Shown in pieces: positions 31,229 to 41,000 of a stretch of DNA of 64,000 nucleotides. Made by a program: the position numbers and the translations under genes. Under the pieces are notes generated by a model, which was given only the letters and a program-made list of their open reading frames with translations, was not told where the DNA came from and ran no database searches. The stretch comes from Proteus columbae (lineage in GTDB: Bacteria > Pseudomonadota > Gammaproteobacteria > Enterobacterales > Enterobacteriaceae): the NCBI RefSeq assembly GCF_009914335.1, contig NZ_CP043925.1, positions 186,001-250,000 on the forward strand. Reading direction: 5' to 3'. The first letter of the stretch is position 1, and the number at the start of each line of letters is the position of its first letter.

Positions 31229-31624
31229 ATGAAACTCTCTAGCATATTCTTTCATACCGACTCTTTTGTCGCATCTAGCACACGAATTTCTCCTGTTCCT
31301 TTTTCTAGTAATGAATTACTGATCGAAAATACGGAGGAAGTCTTTTGTGATACTTATCATCCCAGTGAACTTATCAATGAATTTGAAGAAGATTTTTATT
31401 GTAAGTTATTGAGACATCAGCGTGATTTTGTTCCTCGAATTAATCTCTATCCTTGGATTGTGATTAACCGTATTCAAGTGATTAATAACTCAATATCAGC
31501 ACTGTCTAGGCGCTCGTGTCGGTATGTGGAAGATATAGCGAAGAATGCACATCTATTAAAGAAAAATCAGAAGAAAAAATGCTCTTCCGCTTTTACTCAA
31601 ATTGGTAATTTAGCGGAAGAGTGA
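31229..31624 (+). CDS. Hypothetical protein, unrecognised
   Basis: I recognise no family. The 131 residues have no signal peptide, membrane helix or metal motif that I can see. The N-terminal third is Ser/Phe rich, the middle acidic (ELINEFEEDFYCK), and the C-terminus basic (LLKKNQKKK). The ATG at 31229 has only a weak Shine-Dalgarno. Its last 14 codons also encode the hairpin that ends rarD on the other strand. No gene sits here in E. coli K-12 except the displaced corA/yigF/yigG block. Could be a Proteus-specific gene or a chance frame. Confidence 0.5.
   Translation: MKLSSIFFHTDSFVASSTRISPVPFSSNELLIENTEEVFCDTYHPSELINEFEEDFYCKLLRHQRDFVPRINLYPWIVINRIQVINNSISALSRRSCRYVEDIAKNAHLLKKNQKKKCSSAFTQIGNLAEE
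31571..31622 (-). terminator. rarD terminator inside the 3' end of the unknown ORF
   Basis: CTCTTCCGCT (31582-31591) and AGCGGAAGAG (31612-31621) form a perfect 10-bp stem with a short inner TTAC/GTAA pair. Read on the minus strand it is followed by GCATTTTTTC, a good T-run 10 nt after the rarD stop. On the plus strand no T-run follows. Confidence 0.8.
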
Positions 31625-31631
31625 GTATGTA

Positions 31632-32525
31632 CTAACTACGTCTTAAACGGCGTTGAGTATAGAGCGCATCAAGTGTAAAGAGGATCAACGCAACCCAAAT
31701 AAAGCCAAAGGTCACTAATCGTTCTGCATCAATTTGTTCACCATATACCATTGTGGCAAGAATAAACATCAAGGTTGGACCAATATATTGGAAAAAGCCC
31801 AAGGTTGATAAACGCAGATGATGCGCCGCTTCTGTAAAGAGCAATAATGGTACGGTTGTAATGATACCAGCTGCGATTAACAGAGTATTTAACGACCAAC
31901 TATTTTCAAGCATATTGCTCGTCGGTGAATGTGTGAAAAATAAGATATAAACTAATGCAACAGGGAATAGCCATAATGTTTCTACCAACATACCTGTTTG
32001 TGCATCGACACCCAATTTTTTGCGCAGTAAGCCATAAAGACCAAAAGTCACGGCGAGGCTTAATCCAATCACGGGGACTGAACCAAAGTGCCAGAGTTGA
32101 ATAAATACACCAGTAAATGCTAACCCTACTGCGACCCATTGCATACGGCGGAAGCGCTCGCTCAAGAAAAGCATGCCAAACAGTACATTAACCAGTGGGT
32201 TAATAAAGTAACCAAGGCTGGCTTCTAGCATATAGCCGTGGTTAACCGCCCATATATAGGTAAGCCAGTTAGTTGCGATAATGACGGCAGTCAGTGCTAA
32301 AAGAAGAATTTTTTTAGGTTGACGTATTAATTGGCGCAAATAAGGCCAATGACGACTGATAGTCATTAAAATCAACATAAAAAAGAACGACCATAAAATA
32401 CGGTGCGTTAAGATCTCTTCTGCGGGCACTTCTTGAATGCTTTTAAAATAGACAGGGGCAATACCCCAGATCAAATAGGCGCCTAAGGCACATAAAACGC
32501 CTTTCATCGTGTTTTTCTGGCTCAT
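31632..32525 (-). CDS. rarD: EamA-family permease RarD
   Basis: Ten-helix inner-membrane protein of the DMT superfamily (two EamA repeats); substrate unknown, linked to chloramphenicol sensitivity in its name only. Conserved blocks are GVLCALGAYLIWGIAPVYFK, EILTHRILWSFFFM, MLEASLGYFINPLVNVLFGM and LSTLGFFQYIGPTLMF. The ATG at 32525 (MSQKNTMKG) aligns with E. coli; the open frame extends 19 codons upstream without similarity. Confidence 0.95.
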   Translation of the reverse strand: MSQKNTMKGVLCALGAYLIWGIAPVYFKSIQEVPAEEILTHRILWSFFFMLILMTISRHWPYLRQLIRQPKKILLLALTAVIIATNWLTYIWAVNHGYMLEASLGYFINPLVNVLFGMLFLSERFRRMQWVAVGLAFTGVFIQLWHFGSVPVIGLSLAVTFGLYGLLRKKLGVDAQTGMLVETLWLFPVALVYILFFTHSPTSNMLENSWSLNTLLIAAGIITTVPLLLFTEAAHHLRLSTLGFFQYIGPTLMFILATMVYGEQIDAERLVTFGFIWVALILFTLDALYTQRRLRRS

Positions 32526-32668
32526 GCTATCTCTGGAATTGATGGAAAGGAAAAGTGTGACGGGGTTCATACCCAATGACATTATCTAATGTGTCATTAG
32601 GCATGTATTTTTACAAGTAATTAATATCAATCTAAGCATCATAGAGTGCAATGAATCTTAACAAAGGC

Positions 32669-33136
32669 TTAACCTACGATATAGGTTGCTGTCCCACTCG
32701 CAATATGAACTTGTTTTTCATTATGTAATTCAACACGAGCAACAGACACTTTATTACCACTGCGTAAAATATGGCTACTTGCAGTAAAACATTCTCCACG
32801 TCCTGGTCTTAAATAATCAACACGTAAATCAATTGTGCCCATGTTAGCAAGTTTCTGTTCGAGTTGCTCTTGGGATATTGGTGCTAAACGTGTTAATGCA
32901 TTACCGACACAAACTAATCCCGCACTAACATCAAGTACAGAAGCAATAAGTCCACCATGTAAGATACGTTGAGCAATATTACCAACAAGTTTATCTTGAT
33001 ACCGAAATTGAATTTCAGCGTAGTCTTGTTCAAAGCGAACTAGCTCTAAGCCGATTAATTGATTAAAGGGCATCTTATAAACAAAAACATGACCAATAAG
33101 TGCTTGAGCCTCTTCTAATGTTAACTGTTTTTCCAT
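32669..33136 (-). CDS. yigI: Hotdog-fold thioesterase YigI
   Basis: PaaI-type acyl-CoA thioesterase family; the E. coli homologue is reported to act on medium- and long-chain acyl-Co[18 protein letters not shown] holds the family's catalytic region, followed by [17 protein letters not shown]. The ATG at 33136 ([15 protein letters not shown]) aligns residue for residue with E. coli MSAVLTAEQALKLVG and has AGGGG upstream. Two ATGs further upstream lack this support. 155 residues. Confidence 0.93.
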   Translation of the reverse strand: MEKQLTLEEAQALIGHVFVYKMPFNQLIGLELVRFEQDYAEIQFRYQDKLVGNIAQRILHGGLIASVLDVSAGLVCVGNALTRLAPISQEQLEQKLANMGTIDLRVDYLRPGRGECFTASSHILRSGNKVSVARVELHNEKQVHIASGTATYIVG

Positions 33137-33369
33137 TTTTAGAACCCCTGACATCACGTTATTAAGTTAATACTATGTTAATAATACATGACAAAATCGT
33201 AATTGCACATTTGTGCTATAAATATAATGGTATAAAAATATACGAGATTTAATGGCAATTACGTGTAAAATATGGGCGCTAAAGTGTAATAAAGCACATA
33301 TATAAGAACTAATTCTAAAGTAAGTACTAACTTTTTATATTATTCAATAATGAGACAGGATAATTAACT

Positions 33370-34245
33370 ATGCGTTACATCCGTTCTTTACTCGCGGTGG
33401 CTTTATTCTATCCAGCATGGGGATTTGCATCCAAAATACCAGCATCATCATCTCCTGCACCGCTTGTTCAGGGCAGTATTATTTCTGGTTTATTACAAGA
33501 ATACGATTCACCTTTTGTTCTTTATCCTTATGAATCCAATTATATTATTTATACGAAAACCTCTGATATGAATAAAGAGGCTATTCAAAGTTATGATTGG
33601 GGGAATAAGGCTAAAAAAGATGAGGTGAAATTTCAACTCAGTCTTGCCTTCCCTTTATGGCGCGGTATTGCAGGTGAAAACTCTGTTTTAGCAGCATCTT
33701 ATACCCAACGCTCTTGGTGGCAATTAAGCAATAAGAAAGAATCTGCCCCTTTCCGTGAGACAAACTATGAACCTCAACTCTTTTTAGGTTGGGCAACAGA
33801 CTATAAATTTGCGGGTTGGACACTACGTGAAATAGAAACGGGTTTTAACCACGAATCGAATGGGCGCTCTGATCCCACATCTCGTAGTTGGAACCGTGCT
33901 TATGCACGTTTTATGGCACAAAAAGGCAATTTGCAGCTTGATTTAAAACCTTGGTATCGCTTTAGTGAAAGTGCTCAACGTGATGATAATCCAGAAATTA
34001 ATCGCTATATGGGCTATTACCGTTTAAAAGCAGGCTATCGCTTAGGCGATAGTGTGATCACTGCGACAGGGCGTTATAACTGGAACAGTGGCTATGGGGC
34101 GGCTGAATTAGGCTGGAGCTACCCAATTACTAAGCATGTACGCTTTTATACTCAAGTATTTAGTGGCTATGGCGAATCAATGATTGATTATAATTTCCGT
34201 CAGACACGGGTCGGTGTTGGCGTGATGCTTAATGATATGCTGTAA
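33370..34245 (+). CDS. pldA: Outer-membrane phospholipase A (OMPLA)
   Basis: Calcium-dependent dimeric phospholipase in the outer membrane that clears mislocalised phospholipids. The signal peptide MRYIRSLLAVALFYPAWGFA is followed by a 12-strand barrel. The active site GFNHESNGRSD...SRSWNR carries the His, Ser and Asn. It has 291 residues; E. coli has 289. Followed by its own terminator. Confidence 0.97.
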   Translation: MRYIRSLLAVALFYPAWGFASKIPASSSPAPLVQGSIISGLLQEYDSPFVLYPYESNYIIYTKTSDMNKEAIQSYDWGNKAKKDEVKFQLSLAFPLWRGIAGENSVLAASYTQRSWWQLSNKKESAPFRETNYEPQLFLGWATDYKFAGWTLREIETGFNHESNGRSDPTSRSWNRAYARFMAQKGNLQLDLKPWYRFSESAQRDDNPEINRYMGYYRLKAGYRLGDSVITATGRYNWNSGYGAAELGWSYPITKHVRFYTQVFSGYGESMIDYNFRQTRVGVGVMLNDML

Positions 34246-34284
34246 TTTTCCCCGTTCTGGGTTAGCATAGCGCTATAAATGATG

Positions 34285-34315
34285 ATGGCACCTTCACATT
34301 GGTGCCTTTTCTTTT
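34285..34315 (+). terminator. Terminator after pldA
   Basis: GGCACC/GGTGCC with an 8-nt loop, followed by TTTTCTTTT. About 40 nt after the pldA stop and 45 nt before recQ, so recQ likely has its own start or depends on readthrough. Confidence 0.8.
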
Positions 34316-34359
34316 ACTCCTCATCATAGTTTTTATCAGCAGCTTTTCAGAGGAACGGC

Positions 34360-36189
34360 GTGTCCACAGCAGAAGTTCTTAATTCAATGCCATCAGCACA
34401 GGCTATTTTGCGAGAAACCTTTGGTTATCAGCAATTTCGCCCTGGTCAGCAAGAAATCATCCATACCATTACAACTGGCAGAGATTGTCTAGTTGTGATG
34501 CCGACAGGGGGTGGTAAATCCCTTTGTTATCAAATTCCCGCGTTATTGCTCGATGGGCTGACTGTGGTTGTTTCGCCACTCATCTCACTGATGAAAGATC
34601 AGGTTGATCAACTTTGCCTTCATGGTATTGAAGCTGCTTATTTAAATTCAACCCAAACGCGTGAAGAGCAGTTTGATGTTCAAATACGTTGTCAAAAAGG
34701 TGAAATAAAACTGCTGTATATTGCCCCTGAACGTTTAATGATGGAGAGTTTTCTTCATCAATTAGTGCAATGGAAACCTGCATTATTAGCGGTTGATGAA
34801 GCGCATTGTATTTCACAATGGGGTCATGATTTTCGTCCTGAATATCGCGGTATAGGATTATTAAGACAATATCTTCCAGATGTGCCGATTATTGCACTGA
34901 CGGCAACGGCGGATAATACAACACGTTACGATATTATTAATCAGCTAGTGTTACGTGACCCCCTGATTCATATCAGCAGTTTCGATAGACCGAATATCCG
35001 CTACACTTTAGTAGAGAAATACAAACCGCTTGATCAACTTTGGCTATTTATTCGCGGTCAGAAAGGAAAATCCGGCATTATTTATTGTAACAGTCGCAGT
35101 AAAGTCGAAGAAACCGCCGAGCGCCTGAGTAAACGAGGATTAAGCATTGCGGGTTATCATGCAGGAATGGAAATAGCACAGCGTGCTAAAGTACAAGAAG
35201 CTTTCCAGCGAGATGATTTGCAAATTGTGGTTGCCACTGTTGCATTTGGTATGGGTATCAATAAACCCAATGTACGTTTTGTGGTTCACTTTGATATTCC
35301 TCGTAATATTGAATCCTATTACCAAGAAACAGGGCGTGCAGGGCGAGATGGATTGCCTGCTGAAGCGGTATTATTTTACGATCCTGCCGATATGGCGTGG
35401 TTGCGTCGTTGTTTAGATGAAAAGCCAGAAAGTGACCAAAAAGCGATTGAAATGCATAAGCTTAATGCGATGGGTGCATTCGCAGAAGCACAAACGTGCC
35501 GACGCTTAGTGTTACTTAATTACTTCGATGAACATCGACAAAATGCCTGCGGTAACTGTGATATTTGCCTTGATCCCCCTAAACAATATGATGGTTTAGT
35601 GGATGCCCAAAAAGCCTTATCCTGTATTTATCGCACAGGTCAGCACTTTGGTATCGGTTATATTGTTGAAATATTAAGGGGGGCGAATAATCAGCGTATT
35701 CGAGATTCTGGACACGATACATTACCTGTTTATGGTATTGGTAAAGCGCAAAGCCATGAACATTGGGTGAGTGTGATCCGCCAGCTTATTCATTTAGGTA
35801 TGGTGACACAAAATATTGTCCATCGCTCTGCATTACAACTGACAGAGATGGCTAGACCAATCTTACGTGGTGAAGTGCCATTACAATTAGCCGTACCTAG
35901 ATTATTAAGCCCGACAAAAAGCCGTAATCAACAAACAAAAAATACCCATAGACAGTACGATAGAAAATTGTTTGCGAAACTACGTAAATTACGTAAGTCT
36001 ATTGCTGATGAAGAAAACATTCCGCCATTTGTCGTTTTTAATGATGTCACATTGATAGAAATGGCAGAGCAGTGCCCCGTTTACCCTGATGAATTGTTAT
36101 TAATAAACGGTGTTGGGCAACGAAAATTAGAACGATTTGGACCCGCGTTTATGACACTCATTCGTGACCATATTGAGGGCTTCGAATAA
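34360..36189 (+). CDS. recQ: ATP-dependent DNA helicase RecQ
   Basis: 3'-5' superfamily 2 helicase of the RecF pathway and fork repair. Walker A is PTGGGKSLCYQ, DEAH box VDEAHCISQWGHDFR, and motif VI QETGRAGRDG. The zinc-binding domain has the four cysteines in CRRLVL...CGNCDICLDPP. A winged helix follows, then the C-terminal HRDC domain. The GTG start with AGAGGA 7 nt upstream gives 609 residues, the E. coli length. rhtC and rhtB, which follow recQ in E. coli, are absent. Confidence 0.97.
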   Translation: MSTAEVLNSMPSAQAILRETFGYQQFRPGQQEIIHTITTGRDCLVVMPTGGGKSLCYQIPALLLDGLTVVVSPLISLMKDQVDQLCLHGIEAAYLNSTQTREEQFDVQIRCQKGEIKLLYIAPERLMMESFLHQLVQWKPALLAVDEAHCISQWGHDFRPEYRGIGLLRQYLPDVPIIALTATADNTTRYDIINQLVLRDPLIHISSFDRPNIRYTLVEKYKPLDQLWLFIRGQKGKSGIIYCNSRSKVEETAERLSKRGLSIAGYHAGMEIAQRAKVQEAFQRDDLQIVVATVAFGMGINKPNVRFVVHFDIPRNIESYYQETGRAGRDGLPAEAVLFYDPADMAWLRRCLDEKPESDQKAIEMHKLNAMGAFAEAQTCRRLVLLNYFDEHRQNACGNCDICLDPPKQYDGLVDAQKALSCIYRTGQHFGIGYIVEILRGANNQRIRDSGHDTLPVYGIGKAQSHEHWVSVIRQLIHLGMVTQNIVHRSALQLTEMARPILRGEVPLQLAVPRLLSPTKSRNQQTKNTHRQYDRKLFAKLRKLRKSIADEENIPPFVVFNDVTLIEMAEQCPVYPDELLLINGVGQRKLERFGPAFMTLIRDHIEGFE

Positions 36190-36207
36190 CGCCAATAAGG
36201 AGAGCCA

Positions 36208-37212
36208 ATGACAACCACCCTATTTAAATATTCGTGGTTATCTCGTGAAAAGCAGTTTTCTGCTTTTACGAACGGCGTCTTATTGGATTTTTGGAGTCAA
36301 CGTGAAGAAGGTGAGTTTATTGGTGTTGATGGCGCCAAAATTCGTTATGTTCATTGGCGCTCACCATCGCACAATAAAGCACTGGTTATTGCTTCAGGTC
36401 GGAGTGAAAGCTATGTAAAGTATCCTGAAGTTGCGTTTGATTTCTTTCACTCAGGCTATGATGTTTTTCTTCTTGATCATCGAGGTCAAGGGCTTTCTGA
36501 CAGACTTCTGGATGATACTCAAAAAGGGCATGTCGAAAAATTTAGTGATTATATTGATGATTTCTCAACTTTCGTTGATACGATTGTTTTGCCTTATCAA
36601 TATAAACATTATTTTGCTTTAGCCCATTCAATGGGTGGCGCAATTTTAGCAGGCTATCTACTTCGGCAGCCTGATGTGTTTAAAGCGGCAGCGCTATGTG
36701 CGCCGATGTTTGGCATTAAATTACCTATACCTCGCTGGGTGGCTAATTTTTTAGTTAACCGAGCAGAACAAAGTCAATCTGAAAGAAATAACTACGCGGT
36801 ATCAACAGGTAAATGGTTTCCACTGCCATTTATCCTTAATGTGTTAACACATAGCCATGAGCGATATCGCCGGTATTTACGTTATTATGCTGATTTTCCA
36901 GAACTACGATTAGGCGGACCGACTTATCATTGGATGGGAGAAAGTCTAAAAATGGGAGATTGGTTAATTGAACATGCGGGAGAGATTAATACCCCTCTAT
37001 TAGTGCTCGAAGCAGAGCAAGATAAGGTGGTAGATAATCAAGAGCTAAGGGCTTTCTGTGAACGTTATAGTCAGTCCAGAACAAGAGAAGAAAAGCAAAA
37101 ATTGCCACTGGTGATTGAGGGTGCGCATCATGAAATCTTGTTCGAAATAGATAAGCTACGCTCACAAGCATTAAATGAAATCTGTGAGTTTTATGATAAG
37201 CATTTATTTTAA
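36208..37212 (+). CDS. pldB: Lysophospholipase L2
   Basis: Alpha/beta hydrolase that cleaves 2-acyl lysophospholipids, acting on the inner-membrane side. The nucleophile elbow AHSMGGAILAGYL holds the Ser. The oxyanion/HG region is LLDHRGQGLSDR, the Asp lies in EAEQDKVVD and the His in IEGAHHEIL. 334 residues. Lies 18 nt after recQ and 12 nt before yigL. Confidence 0.95.
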   Translation: MTTTLFKYSWLSREKQFSAFTNGVLLDFWSQREEGEFIGVDGAKIRYVHWRSPSHNKALVIASGRSESYVKYPEVAFDFFHSGYDVFLLDHRGQGLSDRLLDDTQKGHVEKFSDYIDDFSTFVDTIVLPYQYKHYFALAHSMGGAILAGYLLRQPDVFKAAALCAPMFGIKLPIPRWVANFLVNRAEQSQSERNNYAVSTGKWFPLPFILNVLTHSHERYRRYLRYYADFPELRLGGPTYHWMGESLKMGDWLIEHAGEINTPLLVLEAEQDKVVDNQELRAFCERYSQSRTREEKQKLPLVIEGAHHEILFEIDKLRSQALNEICEFYDKHLF

Positions 37213-37224
37213 TCAGGAATGTGT

Positions 37225-38025
37225 ATGTATTCGATAGTCGCTTCAGATCTTGATGGCACACTGTTATCACCTAATCATGTATTAACTCCCTATACGCAAG
37301 AAACCCTGCATCTACTTATTAATAAAGGCGTGCATTTTGTATTCGCAACAGGTCGTCATCATGTTGATGTTGCTCAAATTCGTGATGGATTAGGCATTAA
37401 CGCTTATATGATAACCTCTAATGGCGCACGAGTGCATAACACTCATGGCGACCTTATTTTTAGCCAAGATCTTGAGCCTGAAATTGCTTATGACTTGTCT
37501 TTGTGTGTTTTTGATCACCCCGAAATTGAAACGAATATTTACGCTGGCGACTATTGGTATGTCAATAAAGAAATGCCAGGAGCTTGTGAGTTCTTCCGGG
37601 AATCGGATTTTAATTATGAACTGTTTTGTAAAACAGGGTTTCCGACCACCAATGTCTGTAAGGTCTTCTTCACCTCTGATGATCATGAACTATTGTTGAC
37701 ACTGGAAAGTGAAATTAATCAGCGCTGGGGTGATAAGGTCAATGTGAGTTTCTCACTGCGTAATTGCTTAGAAGTGATGGCGGGTGGTGTATCTAAAGGT
37801 GAAGCTCTCGAGAAAGTGGCTAAATTGATGCAACACACTGCCAAAGATGCAGTTGCGTTTGGTGATGGTATGAATGACAAAGAGATGCTACAGATAGCTG
37901 GTAAAGGTTGCATTATGGAAAATGCGCATCAGACATTAAAAGATTTACTCCCAAATATGGAAGTGATCGGAACTAATGCTGATGAAGCTGTGCCTCATTA
38001 TTTACGTAAATTATACCAAGTGTGA
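37225..38025 (+). CDS. yigL: Cof-type HAD sugar phosphatase YigL
   Basis: HAD-IIB phosphatase; the E. coli homologue hydrolyses PLP and sugar phosphates and helps cells survive phosphosugar stress. Motif I is ASDLDGTLLSP, motif II TSNGARV, motif III Lys in MAGGVSKGEAL, and motif IV FGDGMNDKEML. The ATG at 37225 lies 6 nt after CAGGA; the ATG at 37219 touches the Shine-Dalgarno and is unlikely. 266 residues. Confidence 0.95.
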   Translation: MYSIVASDLDGTLLSPNHVLTPYTQETLHLLINKGVHFVFATGRHHVDVAQIRDGLGINAYMITSNGARVHNTHGDLIFSQDLEPEIAYDLSLCVFDHPEIETNIYAGDYWYVNKEMPGACEFFRESDFNYELFCKTGFPTTNVCKVFFTSDDHELLLTLESEINQRWGDKVNVSFSLRNCLEVMAGGVSKGEALEKVAKLMQHTAKDAVAFGDGMNDKEMLQIAGKGCIMENAHQTLKDLLPNMEVIGTNADEAVPHYLRKLYQV

Positions 38026-38036
38026 TCCTCCCTAAA

Positions 38037-38074
38037 AGAAAAGGCGAACAACGTGATATTGTTCGCCTTTTTTA
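38037..38074. terminator. Terminator between yigL and mscM
   Basis: AAGGCGAACAA (38041-38051) and TTGTTCGCCTT (38059-38069), a perfect 11-bp stem, followed by TTTTT and preceded by AAAA. It serves both convergent genes. It also marks the junction between two regions that are far apart in E. coli. Confidence 0.92.
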
Positions 38075-38095
38075 TATTCCAATGGAATAGATTAA

Positions 38096-41000
38096 TTACA
38101 ATCCACCGACTTCTCTTGGTGTTGCACGCATAGAGCTGCGGATTGTATTGCCCATCATATCCACTCTGGCTTGGAATGGTGGGAACGGTAATGGGATGCC
38201 GTGCTCTGCAAAGGCTAAGAGAATATTTTGGTGGATCTCGTGTCTTGCTGGCATTCTGTGCCCCATCTCTGCGGCATAAACACGTAATTCAAAAATCTGA
38301 ATACCTTGCTGTAAATCGACCAGATAAACCTCTGGTGCTGGGTTTTCTAAAATCATCGTAGAGCGTTTTGAGGCTTCTAATAACACATTTGTTACTTGCT
38401 CACTGTTACAGTCTGCTGGAGCAGGGATGGTCATTACGATACGAGTGACTGAATCTGAGAGTGACCAGTTAATAAATTGCTCTGTAATAAACGCTTTGTT
38501 CGGTACGATAATTTCTTTTCTATCCCAATCGGTTAACGTGGTTGCCCGTGTGTTGATCTTAGAAATATTTCCGGTCAAATTCCGAATAGTGACGGTATCG
38601 CCAATACGGATTGGTTTTTCAAATAAGATCATCAAACCTGAAATGATGTTGGCAAAAATTTCTTGTAAGCCAAAACCTAACCCAACACCCATTGCCGCCA
38701 CTAGCCACTGTAATTTTGACCACTCAATCCCTAATAAAGAGAAACCCACAATACTCCCAATTAAGGTGATGGTGTATTTGGTCATCGTGGTAATGGCGTA
38801 ACCTGTACCCGGTGTTAAATCAAGATGCTGTAAAATGGCCAACTCAAGTAAAGCAGGGAGATTTCGTACTAATTGGGTTGTAATAATAATGACAAGGATT
38901 GCCACTAAAATAGAACCCATCGTAATAGGTTGCACCGTGTTAACACCATTTATCGATGAGGTGACGTCCCAAAGTCGGATATTATCAACGAAAGAGAACG
39001 CAGTATTTAATTCAGACCATAATAAGATCATCGAGACTAATGCAATCATCGTTAGAATAGAGCGAACTAAACCAATAGATTGCGCACTGATAGCATCAAG
39101 GTCTATTTCTTGAGCTTCAATTTCAAGCCCTACTGTGCTCTCACCACTGCTCCCAACAATCGTATTTTCATCTTCACCTTTTGCACGCTGAGCCAGAATT
39201 TCTGCACGCTTTTGTTTAGCTCGTTCAAAGGCTAATTTTCGGCGCTGAATAAGCATCCATCGCTGAATAATGTGGTAGATAATCAGTAGAGCAAACCAAA
39301 TGGCGACAGACATTTCTAAACGACCGAGTAAGACAATCGATGTAGAAAGGTAACCTAAGACGGCGGCTAAACCTGCAATAACCGGAGCAAGCAGTAAGAA
39401 CCACCATAAAATGGTATTGATAAGGTTATCGCCAGATCCATGTTTATCAAGATAAAGTGGGACGTGAGCTTTTTTAAGGCTAGAGGTAATAAAGCTTAGG
39501 GCGATACAGAGCAGTAAGAAACAGAAACGACCAACCGTCGGTGCAAATTCTCTATCACTATAATATTCAAAGGTAATTAATGACATCATCAGCGGCACGA
39601 TGACAAAAATAGAAAGCTGGTAAAAGCGCATCGCTTTTTTAACACGGCTCTCTTTCCATTTAAATTGAGCAATAAATAGACCGTTATGACGTGCAAAGGT
39701 TGCACTTATCATAAATAACCATAGCACAGGTGCTGCTGCTGTGACCCCATATCCAATCGCTCCCGCCATTGGATAACGCCATTCAACACTTTGTAAGCCA
39801 TAACCTACGGCAGACCATAACAGAGGTAATGGCAACGCAATTAAAATAGACCAAAAGACAGTGCGTATCGTCAGTGAAAAGTGATCCTGTGTGACTTTAC
39901 CAATACGGTTGCTGACTCTTTCAAGAAAGGCGTTGTAATGTTTTCGAGTGCGCAGGCTAAAGCCCACAATTGATAAAGTGACGAATAGAAATAGGAATGT
40001 ATCCTGATTTTTAAGCATGCTGACAGCAGCATGACCTAATTGTGAGAAGGTATCTAGCGAAAGCAATCGAGTGATATCTTTGACTAATAAAACCGGATAA
40101 TTAAATTTGATGGGGCTGATATCAGCAACCCAGAACATATAACGGTTTGTGGCGTCTTTTGTCTCTTTTAATGCATCCGCTAATTGTGTTGTTGCCACTT
40201 TTAGTTTTGTTAACTCAAGAATTTGAGAGTCATAACCGGATAACAACGAATTCAATAATTCATGACGTGCTTGGATAAGAGAATCAAAAATATATTGCTG
40301 AGCTTCAGGCAATTTAGAGCCATCTGCGGTTTCTGGCGGCTGGATCTTACTTAAGTTTTCCAGCATATCCTCATAGCCTAAACGCTCGACACGTAACTGA
40401 ATAATATCTCTATCAAGTTCTTGTGAACGAGGCATTTCAGGTAAGCGGGAAAGCTGTGTTCTTAATGCTTCGCCTAATGCTGTTGAGCCACTTAACCACT
40501 GTGCTTGTTCTCGAATAGTGGTAAGCGTTTGACGAACTTGTTGTGTCTGCTGGGTGGTAATGCGTTGTTTTTCTGATAACTCACTCATTTCCTGTGTTTG
40601 TTTATTCAGGATCTGAGAAAGTTCACGGTTAGTTTGGATCTGTTTTGTCAGAAACTCAGGGAGCTCACCACCTTTCTCCGCTAACATCTCTGTTTTTTCT
40701 AATGCCAGATCAGCCACTTCTTGGCGCTTTATATTTAATAAGCTGCGCAATTGTTGTAGTTGCACATCAAGACGCTGATAGCGTTTTTTAAATAATTCTA
40801 AGCGAAGGCGAGCAATTTCTTGGCGGTTATTAGCCGAAAGTTGTGCCATTTCAAGCTCATTAACCATCGCTTTACGTGCGGTGACTTCAGCTTGTGTTAG
40901 CTTATTTTGTGCCTCTGTTAACGGCGTTGTTGACGCACTGGCAGCTGCGAGTCTTGCTGTTGCATCGCTGAGTAAACGGCGCGCTTCAGAAAGCTGTTGG

